This document shows, piece by piece, positions 27,302 through 36,430 of a DNA stretch of 64,000 nucleotides. The translations under genes and the position numbers were made by a program. Origin of the DNA: Anderseniella sp963787895 (lineage in GTDB: Bacteria > Pseudomonadota > Alphaproteobacteria > Rhizobiales > Aestuariivirgaceae); contig CAWBEX010000006.1 of assembly GCA_963787895.1 (NCBI GenBank), positions 104,870 through 168,869 on the forward strand, in the 5' to 3' direction. How positions within the stretch are numbered: position 1 is the first letter of the stretch; every line of letters begins with the position of its first letter. The notes below the pieces were generated by a model that made no database searches, was not told where the DNA came from, and saw only the letters and a program-made list of their open reading frames with translations.

Positions 27302-28279
27302 CTAGTTTTTGGCTGCGTCGACCCAGGGTTTCCAGATCGCCTCGTTGTTGGACAGCCATTCAGCAACAACTTCTTCCAGCTTGCGTCCCTTGCTATCAAC
27401 CTCGGCAATAAGCGGGTTTTGCTGATCATTGGTGAAGGTATAATTCTCCAACAGCACCTGCGCGGCAGGCCACTTGGTCTTGAAGTCCTTGTTGGTCACC
27501 TTGAGAACCTTGGCCTGCTGGAAGCCGCACTCCGTCATCGTACCAGCTGCAAGCCCGGCCTTTTCTTCGCACTCCTTGGCGTCCTTCGGCCATTCAACCC
27601 AGTCGAACTTGTAATCAGCAAAGAGCCAGTGCGGCTGCCAGAACATCATCAACATGGGCTGCTTGGCATCATAGGCAGCCTTGATCTCGGCAACCATGGC
27701 GCCTTCACTGCCCCCGGCGATCGGAACAAACGGCAGCTTGATTTGCTCAACCAGGTCTTTTGAACGCGTACCCCAGTCAGCCGGATAGGTTACCAGCCGT
27801 CCCTTTGGAAACGTTTCAGGCGTACCAAATGCCTGGGCGCAATCGTAAAGCGCTTTCCAGTCTGGCAGACCCGGGCACTTTTCCTTCATGTAAGGTGGAT
27901 AGATCCAGCCCTCGCGTGCTGAAAGACCTGCGTCTCCGACAATCAGCAGATCACCGGACTCAACGGCCTTGGGATAGATATCGCCAACATTGTTTTCCCA
28001 GGTCTCCGGTTGCACATGCAGATCGCCCTGCGCCATTGCCGCAAACTGCGGCACTGCACCAGCAGTTACATATTCGGTCTTGTAGCCAACTTTGTTCAAC
28101 AACTGGCCCAGCAGATGCGCAGACAGGTGCTGACCGGTCCATTCATTGATTGGAATCTTGATTGCCGTTTCGGTGTCACCCAATTCAGCAGCTTGCGCAT
28201 GGGTCCCGGCAAACATGAGCCCCGCGGCGACAACCGCTACTCCACTGAGTTTAAAAATTCCCGACTTGAACTTGGCCAT
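27302..28279 (-). CDS. Glycine betaine/quaternary-amine ABC transporter substrate-binding protein
   Basis: A 325-residue ProX/OpuAC-type periplasmic binding protein with a signal peptide ending near THAQA. The tryptophans that make aromatic boxes for trimethylammonium groups are candidates in this fold, and many are present: INEWTG, PETWEN, REGWIYPP, MFWQPHWLF. I prefer the ATG at 28279, about 10 nt after GGGAGG, over the GTG three codons upstream, which is too close. TMAO-, betaine- and choline-binding proteins share this fold; the tmpAB genes downstream make trimethylaminoethylphosphonate a further candidate ligand. Confidence 0.86.
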   Translation of the reverse strand: MAKFKSGIFKLSGVAVVAAGLMFAGTHAQAAELGDTETAIKIPINEWTGQHLSAHLLGQLLNKVGYKTEYVTAGAVPQFAAMAQGDLHVQPETWENNVGDIYPKAVESGDLLIVGDAGLSAREGWIYPPYMKEKCPGLPDWKALYDCAQAFGTPETFPKGRLVTYPADWGTRSKDLVEQIKLPFVPIAGGSEGAMVAEIKAAYDAKQPMLMMFWQPHWLFADYKFDWVEWPKDAKECEEKAGLAAGTMTECGFQQAKVLKVTNKDFKTKWPAAQVLLENYTFTNDQQNPLIAEVDSKGRKLEEVVAEWLSNNEAIWKPWVDAAKN

Positions 28280-28433
28280 GAACGTCACTTCCTCCCGATT
28301 GAGCTGTTTTTATTTCGGCCTTAACGCGCTGCGACATCATCTTCGTCGCACCTGCCCTCAGCCCGCAATTATTGTGGCATCAAATCCTAGGGGCTGCCTT
28401 CTCGGCTAGTCAAGCTGGAATGTCAGCATGCAG

Positions 28434-29564
28434 TTAAGTGAATTCCTTCATTTCGCGCATCACCAGATTCTGGAAATGATGCAAGGCGTGCTCGCTGATC
28501 TCAGAACGTTGCGGATCGACCATGATCCGGCCCTGGTGATAACCCAGTGAATGCAACCCTACCTGAACGTCCTCCACCAGATCGACATCCTCCGGCCCCA
28601 GCACGTCCTCGAAGTATTTGAACGACGCCTCTTCGGTCTTGGTCAACTCGCCGCCAGGGTGGAAATATGTAAAGTCTTGCCGGGTGCTTTCTGCATCCAG
28701 CGGGTGAAACGAAAACACATTCACCCCGCGCGCTGCTGGCAATCGGACAAAGGCCACGGCAGGCCACAGATACAGCGTCATGAAACGGTCATCACTGCCT
28801 TTCGCAAAGTCGTAGGCAGTGTTGCTGGCGCGGCACAGCCCGTGCTGGACCGACCAGTGTTCATGCAGTTCAACCTTGTATGTATCCATCCTAACCATGT
28901 CGACGAACGCCTTGTGCGCCGCAGAGCAGTGATAACATTCGAGCAGGTTGTCAGCGACATTCTTCCAGTTGCCCTTGATGTCGAACATCACGTTGCAACG
29001 GGCACCAAGCGCCGATGTATCACCGCAAAATTGCGCAAGCGCCTCGCCGGCTCCGGTATAGATTTCGCTCATCGCCCTGGCGTCCGGGTCAAGGTTGACG
29101 AACACGAAGCCACCCAACTGCTCCACCCGAATTCCCGCCAGCGCGAATTCATCACGCTCAAAGCCTTCAATCTGGTCACAGTTGCGCGCCGCCACAAGCG
29201 CGCCCTCATGATCATACGCCCACGCATGATAGGGACACACGATCGGGGTGCGCGCTGATCCCTTGCCACGCAACAGCGAATGGCCACGGTGCTGGCAGAC
29301 ATTGAAAAAAGCCTTGAGCTCGCCATCTGCAGTGCGGATCACGAACAGCCGCTGGCCGGTAAACTCCGCCGTCACATAGTCACCTGGTTTGGAAAGCTCG
29401 CTCACGTGGCCTGCGAACATCCACGACTTCCAGAATATCTGCTGCTTTTCATCTTCCAGGAACTGCGGGTCGCGGTAAATACGTGCCGGTATTGTGTAAG
29501 ACTTGCCCGCGTCACTGCTGAATTGATCGGTGCTGACGTCAGGCCGTTTTCTAATCTGGTCCAT
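28434..29564 (-). CDS. gbcA: Rieske non-heme iron monooxygenase, glycine betaine type (GbcA-like)
   Basis: A 376-residue Rieske oxygenase alpha subunit. The [2Fe-2S] ligands are C90-x-H92 and C110-x2-H113 (NVCQHRGH, IVCPYHAW); the catalytic iron site includes H212 and H217 in LLECYHCSAAH. The family includes choline, carnitine, stachydrine and glycine betaine oxygenases. GbcA demethylates glycine betaine to dimethylglycine, exactly the next step after TmpB. A reductase partner (GbcB) is not in the window. The ATG at 29564 follows GGAGTGAACA. Substrate by context only. Confidence 0.78.
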   Translation of the reverse strand: MDQIRKRPDVSTDQFSSDAGKSYTIPARIYRDPQFLEDEKQQIFWKSWMFAGHVSELSKPGDYVTAEFTGQRLFVIRTADGELKAFFNVCQHRGHSLLRGKGSARTPIVCPYHAWAYDHEGALVAARNCDQIEGFERDEFALAGIRVEQLGGFVFVNLDPDARAMSEIYTGAGEALAQFCGDTSALGARCNVMFDIKGNWKNVADNLLECYHCSAAHKAFVDMVRMDTYKVELHEHWSVQHGLCRASNTAYDFAKGSDDRFMTLYLWPAVAFVRLPAARGVNVFSFHPLDAESTRQDFTYFHPGGELTKTEEASFKYFEDVLGPEDVDLVEDVQVGLHSLGYHQGRIMVDPQRSEISEHALHHFQNLVMREMKEFT

Positions 29565-29621
29565 TGTTCACTCCGTTGCAGGGTGCGCAGTCAGGTTTAC
29601 CTGAGGCGCTGATTTCTGATC

Positions 29622-30239
29622 TCAAGTCGGCGAATAATTCTTGTTCAATGCACTCAAGCGTTCGAGTTCGCGGTCCACATGGCTTTCGATAAAATCGAAC
29701 GCCCGATCGGCTTCCACAGGCTCGCCGGACTTGGCATGGCGCAACCAGTGACCGTCAATCAGCACTGCGATGCCGGTAGCAAGAGTAGCGGCCTCCTGCG
29801 CAGGCATCAGTTGCCGCAAGGCATGCATCAGGTTGGAGCGCATACGCCGGTCGACCACGGCTTGCAGCCGCTCGAAGTCCGGGTTCTGGGCAATGACGGC
29901 ATAGTAACTCACCCAGGCCCTGCTTGTTTCACGCGTGTACAGATCAGGCCGGAAATTTGCCCTGATGATGGCTGTAACCCGCTGGCGCGGGGTTTCTGCC
30001 TGCCGCAGCAAGCGGGCAGTTTCCTCCATGATCAGGAAATTGGCCTTGCGCACCACCGCGCTGAGCAACTCGTCCTTGCCCTTGAAATAGTAGTTTGCAA
30101 TGCCATGCGACATGCCGGCCTTCTCACCGATGCGCGCCATGGTCATTCCCGAAAGCCCGTGTTCGAGAAAAGTCAGATAGGCAGCCTCGATCAGGTCCCG
30201 GCGGCGAACGGCTTCAATACTTGTACGAATGAGTTGCAT
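29622..30239 (-). CDS. betI: TetR-family repressor, BetI-like
   Basis: A 205-residue TetR regulator. The N-terminal helix-turn-helix (EHGLSGMTMARIGEKAGMSH and following GIANYYFKGKDELL) closely resembles BetI, the choline-responsive repressor of betaine synthesis and uptake genes. It lies between the quinone reductase gene (42 nt) and the Rieske gene (57 nt) on the same strand. Here it probably controls betaine or choline-derived catabolism; the true effector is not visible. Confidence 0.8.
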   Translation of the reverse strand: MQLIRTSIEAVRRRDLIEAAYLTFLEHGLSGMTMARIGEKAGMSHGIANYYFKGKDELLSAVVRKANFLIMEETARLLRQAETPRQRVTAIIRANFRPDLYTRETSRAWVSYYAVIAQNPDFERLQAVVDRRMRSNLMHALRQLMPAQEAATLATGIAVLIDGHWLRHAKSGEPVEADRAFDFIESHVDRELERLSALNKNYSPT

Positions 30240-30250
30240 ATGTCTGGTTG

Positions 30251-30261
30251 ACCATCATGGT
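30251..30261. promoter_or_regulatory. Palindrome ACCATCATGGT before betI, candidate TetR operator
   Basis: ACCAT-C-ATGGT is a perfect short palindrome 12 bp upstream of the betI start, within TTGACCATCATGGTTG. The half-site TGACCATC recurs upstream of the quinone reductase gene at about 31366-31373. Both positions suit autoregulation of the qor-betI-gbcA transcript. Short palindromes arise by chance, so this is tentative. Confidence 0.35.
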
Positions 30262-30281
30262 TGCGGGTTGCCTGGTTCGCG

Positions 30282-31280
30282 TTAGCTGATTTCAAGGGTG
30301 ACCTTGCCGATGGCTTTGCCTTGCTCGAGGAACTGATGCGCCTCGCCGGCCTTCGCCAATGGAAAAGTTGCGGCCTGGCGAATGGAGAGTTTGCCTGCGG
30401 CAACAAGATCAAGCGCCTGGCGCACTATCGCGGCCTGCTCGTTCAACCGCGTTTGCATGCCTTTCCACATAGGCGTCAGCATCATCACATTGTGCACCGT
30501 CAGATTGAGATTATAGGCCGTCTGATCATCATCGTCAGGCGCAAGCCCCATCAAGGTAACCACCCGGCCATAGGGTGCCATGGCCGCAAATGTCCGCTGC
30601 AAAACCTCCGGGCCTGCATTGTCGAAGCCGACCTGCAACCCGCCCGACCAGTCCAGTGCTGCTGCAACGAAATCTGTTTCACGGTAATTGATAGTGAGCT
30701 CGGCCCCGAGATCTGCGGCCACCTCTGCCTTTTCCGCGCTGCTTACAGTCGCTGCTACACGCGCACCACGCAGTCGGGCAAGCTGTATCGCCACATGCCC
30801 CGTCCCGCCAGCACCGCCATGCACCAGCACACACTCGCCCTCGCGCACATCAGCGCGCTCATGCATCGCCTCCCAGCCGGTAATGGCAACCAATGGCATC
30901 GAAGCAGCCGTAACATCGTCCACACCATCAGGAATCTTTGCCAACTGACCTTCTGGCACAACTGCCGCTTCGGCATAGGTGCCCATAACGCCGCCTATAC
31001 CACCATTGCAGAAGCACACCCGATCACCGGGCGCCACACTGGTGACTGCGGAGCCGACCTCCTTCACGACACCCATGCCATCGTGGCCAAGCACAAAAGG
31101 TGTATCGCTGCTGACATAGCCGCCAAGCTGGCGAAAGAATGAGTCTGCCGGATTCAACGCAGCATACCGCAGTTCGACCAGCACATCGTGCTGCCCCTGC
31201 GGCCAGGCGAGTTCGACATCCTGCATCTGCAGTACTTCCGGCCCGCCGAGCCTTGTCGTTACAACGGCCTTCATCTTCAT
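30282..31280 (-). CDS. Zinc-independent NAD(P)H:quinone oxidoreductase, MDR family
   Basis: A 332-residue medium-chain dehydrogenase of the quinone-oxidoreductase type. It has the NADPH-binding motif VHGGAGGTGHVAIQLARLRG and lacks the structural zinc cysteines of alcohol dehydrogenases. These enzymes reduce quinones or enones in the cytoplasm. It precedes betI and the Rieske gene on the same strand and may share their transcript, but no direct link with betaine breakdown is apparent. Confidence 0.85.
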   Translation of the reverse strand: MKMKAVVTTRLGGPEVLQMQDVELAWPQGQHDVLVELRYAALNPADSFFRQLGGYVSSDTPFVLGHDGMGVVKEVGSAVTSVAPGDRVCFCNGGIGGVMGTYAEAAVVPEGQLAKIPDGVDDVTAASMPLVAITGWEAMHERADVREGECVLVHGGAGGTGHVAIQLARLRGARVAATVSSAEKAEVAADLGAELTINYRETDFVAAALDWSGGLQVGFDNAGPEVLQRTFAAMAPYGRVVTLMGLAPDDDDQTAYNLNLTVHNVMMLTPMWKGMQTRLNEQAAIVRQALDLVAAGKLSIRQAATFPLAKAGEAHQFLEQGKAIGKVTLEIS

Positions 31281-31464
31281 CGATGAAATCCCTCATCTGT
31301 TTCGATTGTCACAAGCAGTGAGCGGCGCACATTCAAAAAAATAGAATCTACTCCAATTTATTGGATGACCATCTAATCAAACTGATGATAACGTAGTCAA
31401 CACAATTCAACAGCCAACCGCGAGCACGCGCGGCACCTTCATCCAGACCCACAGGCATTCAACA
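31281..31464. promoter_or_regulatory. Divergent promoter region between quinone reductase and DMT transporter genes
   Basis: A 184-bp AT-rich intergenic region. It holds CCAAT-TT-ATTGG (31353-31364), a perfect 5-bp inverted repeat, directly followed by ATGACCATC, the half-site also seen before betI. These are candidate operators for the qor-betI-gbcA transcript. No confident -35/-10 pair is called. Confidence 0.3.
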
Positions 31465-32373
31465 ATGCATGACACGCAGTCCGGCAAACTATCGACCAGC
31501 ACAGGCCAGTTGCTGCCGGCAATCGCCGTCACCTTGTGCGGACTGGCGTGGGGCATTTTCTGGCTTCCAGTCAGGCTGATTGAAGACGCTGGTGTTGGGG
31601 GGGCCTGGACCAGCGTACTGCTGTTTGCCGCTGCAACTGCAGCGCCCCTGCCATGGCTGTTCAATCGCCGCGTCTGGAGCGGCAACGTCCCCAATGCACT
31701 GTTCACCGGCTTGCTGCTGGGCACAGCCTTTGCCCTTTATACCGTCAGTCTCGTAATGACGGATGTGGTGCGGGCCATATTGCTGTTCTACATGACACCG
31801 GTGTGGAGCACGATTGCCGATGTAACAATTTACAAGCGGCGCCTCACCCCGGTCCGCGCCATTTCCATTGCACTGGGTATTTCCGGCATGCTGGCAATAT
31901 TGGGCACCGGCGACGGCCTGCCCGTGCCACAGAACGCGGGCGACTGGGTAGCCTTGCTGAGTGGCCTGTCGTGGGCAGCAGGCACCTTGCGCAGCCATGC
32001 ATCGCCTGCCACCAACATCGTACTCCCAGTGTTCAGCTTTGCCCTTTGCGGGCTCGTGTCATCCATCGTCATACTTTTCTGGTCCGGCACACACGACCCC
32101 GCGCTGGTGCGCCTCGACAATGCCACTGAGGTGGTCCCATGGATCATCCTGATGGGCATACTGATATTCGTGCCGACAAACTTTCTGGTTGTCTGGGCGG
32201 CTCAACGAATTGATTCTGCCCGCGTTGGCATCCTGATGATGACCGAAGTGCTGGCCGGCAGTGTTACCGCCGCCCTGTGGGCAGGTGAACCATTCGGCTG
32301 GCGTCAGGGTCTGGGCGCTGCACTTATAGTCTGCGCCGGCCTGGTCGAAGCCCTACCATCTCGCCGCAGATGA
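31465..32373 (+). CDS. EamA/DMT-family transporter
   Basis: A 302-residue membrane protein with two five-helix EamA repeats; the second contains RIDSARVGILMMTEVLAG, a common signature of the family. It is divergent from the quinone reductase gene and stands alone. The DMT family exports amino acids and other metabolites; the substrate is unknown. It is not closely similar to the EamA protein encoded at 6130. Confidence 0.85.
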   Translation: MHDTQSGKLSTSTGQLLPAIAVTLCGLAWGIFWLPVRLIEDAGVGGAWTSVLLFAAATAAPLPWLFNRRVWSGNVPNALFTGLLLGTAFALYTVSLVMTDVVRAILLFYMTPVWSTIADVTIYKRRLTPVRAISIALGISGMLAILGTGDGLPVPQNAGDWVALLSGLSWAAGTLRSHASPATNIVLPVFSFALCGLVSSIVILFWSGTHDPALVRLDNATEVVPWIILMGILIFVPTNFLVVWAAQRIDSARVGILMMTEVLAGSVTAALWAGEPFGWRQGLGAALIVCAGLVEALPSRRR

Positions 32374-32566
32374 GGCTGCATTGCAGCGGTTGAAAATCAG
32401 AATTGATCACGGTGTCTTTCAAGCACAGACATCGCGGCAACCTTAGTACTTGGTCAATCTGTCCGGTTTGCGGTAAAACAATTTTCAGATCCGGGATCCA
32501 AGTCAGCAAACATCCGCTGTCCCCGGCTTCAACGACGCAAAGAACACAACAATGGGAGGAACAAAT

Positions 32567-33112
32567 ATGTACGCAAGACGCACCGTGCTGGTAGCACTTA
32601 TGGCATGCATGGGTGCCAGTGCAGCCCTGTCGCACGGGCCAACCCGGCAGAAGCACACCGAGACCGTGGAAATCAACGCACCAGCCGCCAAGGTCTGGGA
32701 GCGTATTGGCAATTTCCAGGACATGTCGTGGCACCCAGCCGTGAAGAAATCCGAGGGCACCGGCGGCAACGACGTTGATGCCACGCGCCGTCTGATACTT
32801 GATGATGAAGGCAAGGCGGTCATCGATGAAGTTCTGTACAAATATGACGCAGAGAAGATGACCTACTCGTATCGCATCACGAATGTCGATGTGAAGGTTT
32901 TGCCGGTTACCAACTATTCCTCGCATCTGACCGTCAAGGCGATCGACGACACCAAGTCGCTGGTCGAATGGCGTGGCGCCTTTTACCGCGGTTACCCGAA
33001 CAATGACCCACCGCCGGAGTTGAACGAGGAAGCTGCCATCAAGGCGGTTGGTGGTGTATATCGCGCCGGACTGGACCACCTGAAACAGGAAGTGGAAAAA
33101 GGCGGAAGCTGA
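32567..33112 (+). CDS. mxaD: MxaD-like SRPBCC-family exported protein
   Basis: A 181-residue exported protein with a signal peptide (MYARRTVLVALMACMGASAALS) and an SRPBCC/START-like domain: ETVEINAPAAKVWERIGNFQ, then SWHPAVKKSEG. It resembles MxaD, a periplasmic factor that supports methanol dehydrogenase function and electron transfer to its cytochrome. The ATG at 32567 lies 6 nt after GGAGGAAC, so the ATG at 32552, which precedes that site, is rejected. The propeller gene starts 4 nt after its stop. Confidence 0.82.
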   Translation: MYARRTVLVALMACMGASAALSHGPTRQKHTETVEINAPAAKVWERIGNFQDMSWHPAVKKSEGTGGNDVDATRRLILDDEGKAVIDEVLYKYDAEKMTYSYRITNVDVKVLPVTNYSSHLTVKAIDDTKSLVEWRGAFYRGYPNNDPPPELNEEAAIKAVGGVYRAGLDHLKQEVEKGGS

Positions 33113-33115
33113 CCA

Positions 33116-34093
33116 GTGACGAAACAGCACCTGCCCGGCGCAACAGCCGCACTGGCCATGTTTGCCGCACTCCTGCATGGCGCACCGGGTGCGCTTGCGG
33201 GAGATCGGGCGTTTGTGACCAACCAGTCGGACGACACGGTTTCGGTTGTCGATCTGGAGTCCATGTCAGTGGTGAGCACTATGGAAATCGGTGGCAAACC
33301 TGCCGGCATTGCTGTGTCTGGCGATGGTCGCGCTGCTTATGTCACCAGCCCTGAAGGCAAGTACCTGACGGTCATTGATGCAACAACTTCCAAGGTGGCA
33401 TATCGCGTCCCGCTTACCGGTGGCCCGCTAGGCGTTGCGGTCCACCCCTCCGGCGCCCCGGTTTATGTGGCCGACTGGTATGAGCACCAGATTTTCGTTG
33501 TTGATGTCACAGCACGCAAAGTCACGGCCACCTGGAAAACCGGGCTTTCGCCATCCGGCCTTGCCGTCTCGCCTGACGGCAAACTGCTTGCCAGCGCAGA
33601 CCGCGACAGCCACCAGGTTTCCCTCTTCGACGCCGCTTCAGGCAAAAGGCAAGCGGCGATCAAAACCGGTCAGCGCCCATTTGGCGTGACCTTCACGCCT
33701 GATGGCAAATACCTCGCCACGGCAAATGTCGGCAGCAACAGTGTTTCCATTATCGACATGGCAAGCTCTAGCGTCACTGCAACCATTGCAGTTGGCGAAC
33801 GCCCCTACGCAGTCGCCTTCGCACACGACAAGGGCTTCGTCACCAACCAGTATGGCAACTCGGTCTCGGTGTTCAGCGTTGCAAGCTGGAAAGTTATGAA
33901 AGTGCTGGAAACCGGTGAATACCCTGAAGGCATAGCAACGACTTCCAACGGCAACGCTGTTCTGGTGGCGAACTGGTTTGACAACACGCTTTCGCGCATT
34001 GATGCGACCACCCTTGAGATCACCGGTGAAGCCAGCGTTGGCGACGGACCACGCGCCTTTGGCAACTTCATTGCAGCAGGGCCGGTGAAATGA
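33116..34093 (+). CDS. Exported YVTN-type beta-propeller protein, quinoprotein-associated
   Basis: A 325-residue exported protein with a GTG start and a signal peptide ending near GALAG. About seven repeats of roughly 42 residues carry the pattern PDGKYLATANVGSNSVSIID, typical of YVTN/NHL beta-propellers that accompany PQQ-dependent dehydrogenases. It is sandwiched between the mxaD-like gene and a histidine kinase gene whose ATG overlaps its stop. That coupling hints at a sensory or binding role for the propeller in the kinase pathway. Ligand unknown. Confidence 0.85.
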   Translation: MTKQHLPGATAALAMFAALLHGAPGALAGDRAFVTNQSDDTVSVVDLESMSVVSTMEIGGKPAGIAVSGDGRAAYVTSPEGKYLTVIDATTSKVAYRVPLTGGPLGVAVHPSGAPVYVADWYEHQIFVVDVTARKVTATWKTGLSPSGLAVSPDGKLLASADRDSHQVSLFDAASGKRQAAIKTGQRPFGVTFTPDGKYLATANVGSNSVSIIDMASSSVTATIAVGERPYAVAFAHDKGFVTNQYGNSVSVFSVASWKVMKVLETGEYPEGIATTSNGNAVLVANWFDNTLSRIDATTLEITGEASVGDGPRAFGNFIAAGPVK

Positions 34094-35691
34094 CGGCTGC
34101 CAAAGTACCGTTCTTCGGATCCTTGCGATTTCGCATAATCGCGCTTCTATCCACAGCAGCTGCCATAGCCGCATTGTCGGCGGGCCTGTTGTTCTACGGG
34201 CTGTCGAGTTCTCAAAAGCTGATTGACAAATCCCAGTCCGCGCAAGTTCGCATTGAAAGCTTCATTGTGCTCGCCAGCCAACTCAGCGAATACCGCACGG
34301 CAACTGAAGCCATGCTGAATGCCGGCGGTTTGAACAACAGGGAAAAGCTGCAGCTGCGACAACAGGTCGAACCGGTCCGCCAGGCCTTTACCAGGCTGTT
34401 GTCACTGAATGTCGAGGAGGTGGACACCGCTTCCGGCGATGATCTGAGCAAGGCAATTGCGAAGGGCGTAATCCTGTCTCGCATGAAAGCGCAATTCGAC
34501 ACCCTGCACCGCTCCTTGTCCGGCCTGGATGAAAGCCCCCAGGCACAGATCACCGGTGGCGGTGCGCTCAATGCCTTTGGGGTGACCGTCTCACCCATGT
34601 TACTGCAAACCATAGAGGACGAGCGCCATCTCACCACGCTCACGCACCAGCAGATTGCGCAACTTCGCAAGCGCCTGATCCTTATCGCACTGGCCGCAGC
34701 CGCCATCGCCTTGCTCGCATTTATAGCCATCTTCTTTGCTGCCGGGCGCCCCCTGTTGCGCCGCATCGATGAAACCATCCATGGTGCCGAAGCCATAGCA
34801 GCGGGTGAACTGTCCAGCCGGCTGGTGCCCACAGGCAATGACGAGCTGACCCGGCTCATGCAGCGTTTCAACACCATGTCCGACAACCTGGCGAGCCGCG
34901 AAGCAGAACTGCGCACAGCCCAGGCCAGCCTGCAGGAAACCGTTGACCGGCAAACCGCCGACCTCCGGCAAGTCAACAACAGGCTGGAAACCATTGACGC
35001 CAACCGGAGAAAATTCTTCGCCGATGTCAGCCACGAATTGCGCACTCCGCTGACGGTTGTACAAGGCGAAGCCGAGTTTAACCTGAACGAAAAAGTTCGC
35101 CTCAAGCCATCGCAGATGCGCAAGTCATTCCAGACCATCCTGGTGCGCGCACGCGAACTGCGAAGACGAGTGGACGACATGATCCGCGTTGCCCGGTCGG
35201 AAAGCGGCAGGCTAGACCTCGATCATAGCCTGGTCGACCTGGCGGAAATTGCAGCAAACGCAGTAGATGGTGAAAGCCACACCACCAGCCGCCGGCATAT
35301 GAAACTGCGCTTCGTGCCGTCCGGTGAACCACTGCCTGTAAATGGCGATCAGGACTGGCTGCGGCAGGTCATTTCCGGCCTCATCATGAACGCCTTGAAG
35401 TATGCGCCTGACAGCAAATCCATCGAGGTCCGCGCACGTCGAGATGCCAACCAGGCAATCGTCGAGGTGGCCGATCAGGGCCCGGGCATCGGCGGCGATG
35501 AAATACCGCGCATATTTGATCGCTTTGTACAGGCCAGCAACACATCGGGCAGCGACGGATTTGGCATCGGCCTTCACCTTGCCAAATGGGTGATTGAAGA
35601 ACATGCAGGCAGCATTTCAATGCGCAACAACGAACCCGCGCCCGGGTTGACAGTGATCATCATGCTGCCCCTTGCACCTGCCGATACATAG
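34090..35691 (+). CDS. Sensor histidine kinase, HAMP-HisKA-HATPase
   Basis: A 533-residue inner-membrane kinase. TM1 spans about residues 15-38 and TM2 about 196-218, with a periplasmic sensor region of about 155 residues between them that I do not recognise. HAMP follows TM2, then a coiled-coil, the phosphoacceptor H315 in DVSHELRTPL and an ATPase domain with the N-box NALKYAP and the G-boxes DQGPGIGG and GFGIGLHLAK. It is coupled to the propeller gene (4-nt overlap) and followed 13 nt later by its response regulator gene. Likely input: methanol, PQQ or lanthanide status in the periplasm. Confidence 0.9.
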   Translation: MTAAKVPFFGSLRFRIIALLSTAAAIAALSAGLLFYGLSSSQKLIDKSQSAQVRIESFIVLASQLSEYRTATEAMLNAGGLNNREKLQLRQQVEPVRQAFTRLLSLNVEEVDTASGDDLSKAIAKGVILSRMKAQFDTLHRSLSGLDESPQAQITGGGALNAFGVTVSPMLLQTIEDERHLTTLTHQQIAQLRKRLILIALAAAAIALLAFIAIFFAAGRPLLRRIDETIHGAEAIAAGELSSRLVPTGNDELTRLMQRFNTMSDNLASREAELRTAQASLQETVDRQTADLRQVNNRLETIDANRRKFFADVSHELRTPLTVVQGEAEFNLNEKVRLKPSQMRKSFQTILVRARELRRRVDDMIRVARSESGRLDLDHSLVDLAEIAANAVDGESHTTSRRHMKLRFVPSGEPLPVNGDQDWLRQVISGLIMNALKYAPDSKSIEVRARRDANQAIVEVADQGPGIGGDEIPRIFDRFVQASNTSGSDGFGIGLHLAKWVIEEHAGSISMRNNEPAPGLTVIIMLPLAPADT

Positions 35692-35704
35692 GGAGTCATA
35701 CTGA

Positions 35705-36394
35705 ATGAATGTGCTGATCGTCGAGGATGACCCTGATATTGCATCGCTGCTGGAACGCAACTTTCAGGCTGAAGGTCTTGCAACCGTGCATGCCGCCTCA
35801 GGTGAAGCTGCCATTGAAGCGGTGCGCAACCACAAGTTTTCGGTAGTGGTCCTGGATGTCATGCTGCCGGGCATTTCCGGCATCGAAGTCTGCAGGATGC
35901 TGCGCAAGCAGAACCATTCATCAACGATCATCATGCTTTCTGCACGCGACACCATAAATGACAGAGTGGATGGACTGTCTGCCGGGGCCGACGACTATCT
36001 GGTCAAGCCGTTCGCATTCGAGGAGTTGCTGGCACGCATCAACGCGCAGCAGCGCCGCCGCCAGACAGAAGATGGTGACATTGACAGCGGTCTGATGTCC
36101 GCAGGCCGGCTCATCTATGACCCTGAAATACGCGAGGTGAGATTTGGCGATGCCGCGGCCATGCTTACCGAGCGAGAAGCTGACCTGCTCCTCTATCTCA
36201 TGCGCAGCGAAGGTGTATCGCAGAGCCGCCAGACAATCTTTGACGCCCTGTGGCAATCTCAAGGAGGTGTGGCATTGAATGTGGTAGACGTCTACATGGG
36301 CTACCTGCGCCGCAAGCTCAGCACATTGTCGCCCGAAGCAAGAGCCGCCATCCGCACCGTTCGAGGCAAGGGGTTCATGTTCACTGCCCCATGA
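35705..36394 (+). CDS. OmpR-family response regulator
   Basis: A 229-residue response regulator. The receiver domain has acidic residues EDD at 7-9, phosphoacceptor D51 (VVLDVMLPG) and the conserved lysine in DDYLVKPFAFE; the C-terminal winged helix ends NVVDVYMGYLRRKL and VRGKGFMF, typical of OmpR/PhoB proteins. It is paired with the kinase gene 13 nt upstream. The position inside a quinoprotein locus suggests it regulates xoxF or accessory genes; no binding sites could be defined. Confidence 0.9.
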   Translation: MNVLIVEDDPDIASLLERNFQAEGLATVHAASGEAAIEAVRNHKFSVVVLDVMLPGISGIEVCRMLRKQNHSSTIIMLSARDTINDRVDGLSAGADDYLVKPFAFEELLARINAQQRRRQTEDGDIDSGLMSAGRLIYDPEIREVRFGDAAAMLTEREADLLLYLMRSEGVSQSRQTIFDALWQSQGGVALNVVDVYMGYLRRKLSTLSPEARAAIRTVRGKGFMFTAP

Positions 36395-36430
36395 CCTGCG
36401 GCAGTTGGTTTGGCGACCCGCCTGATGCCG

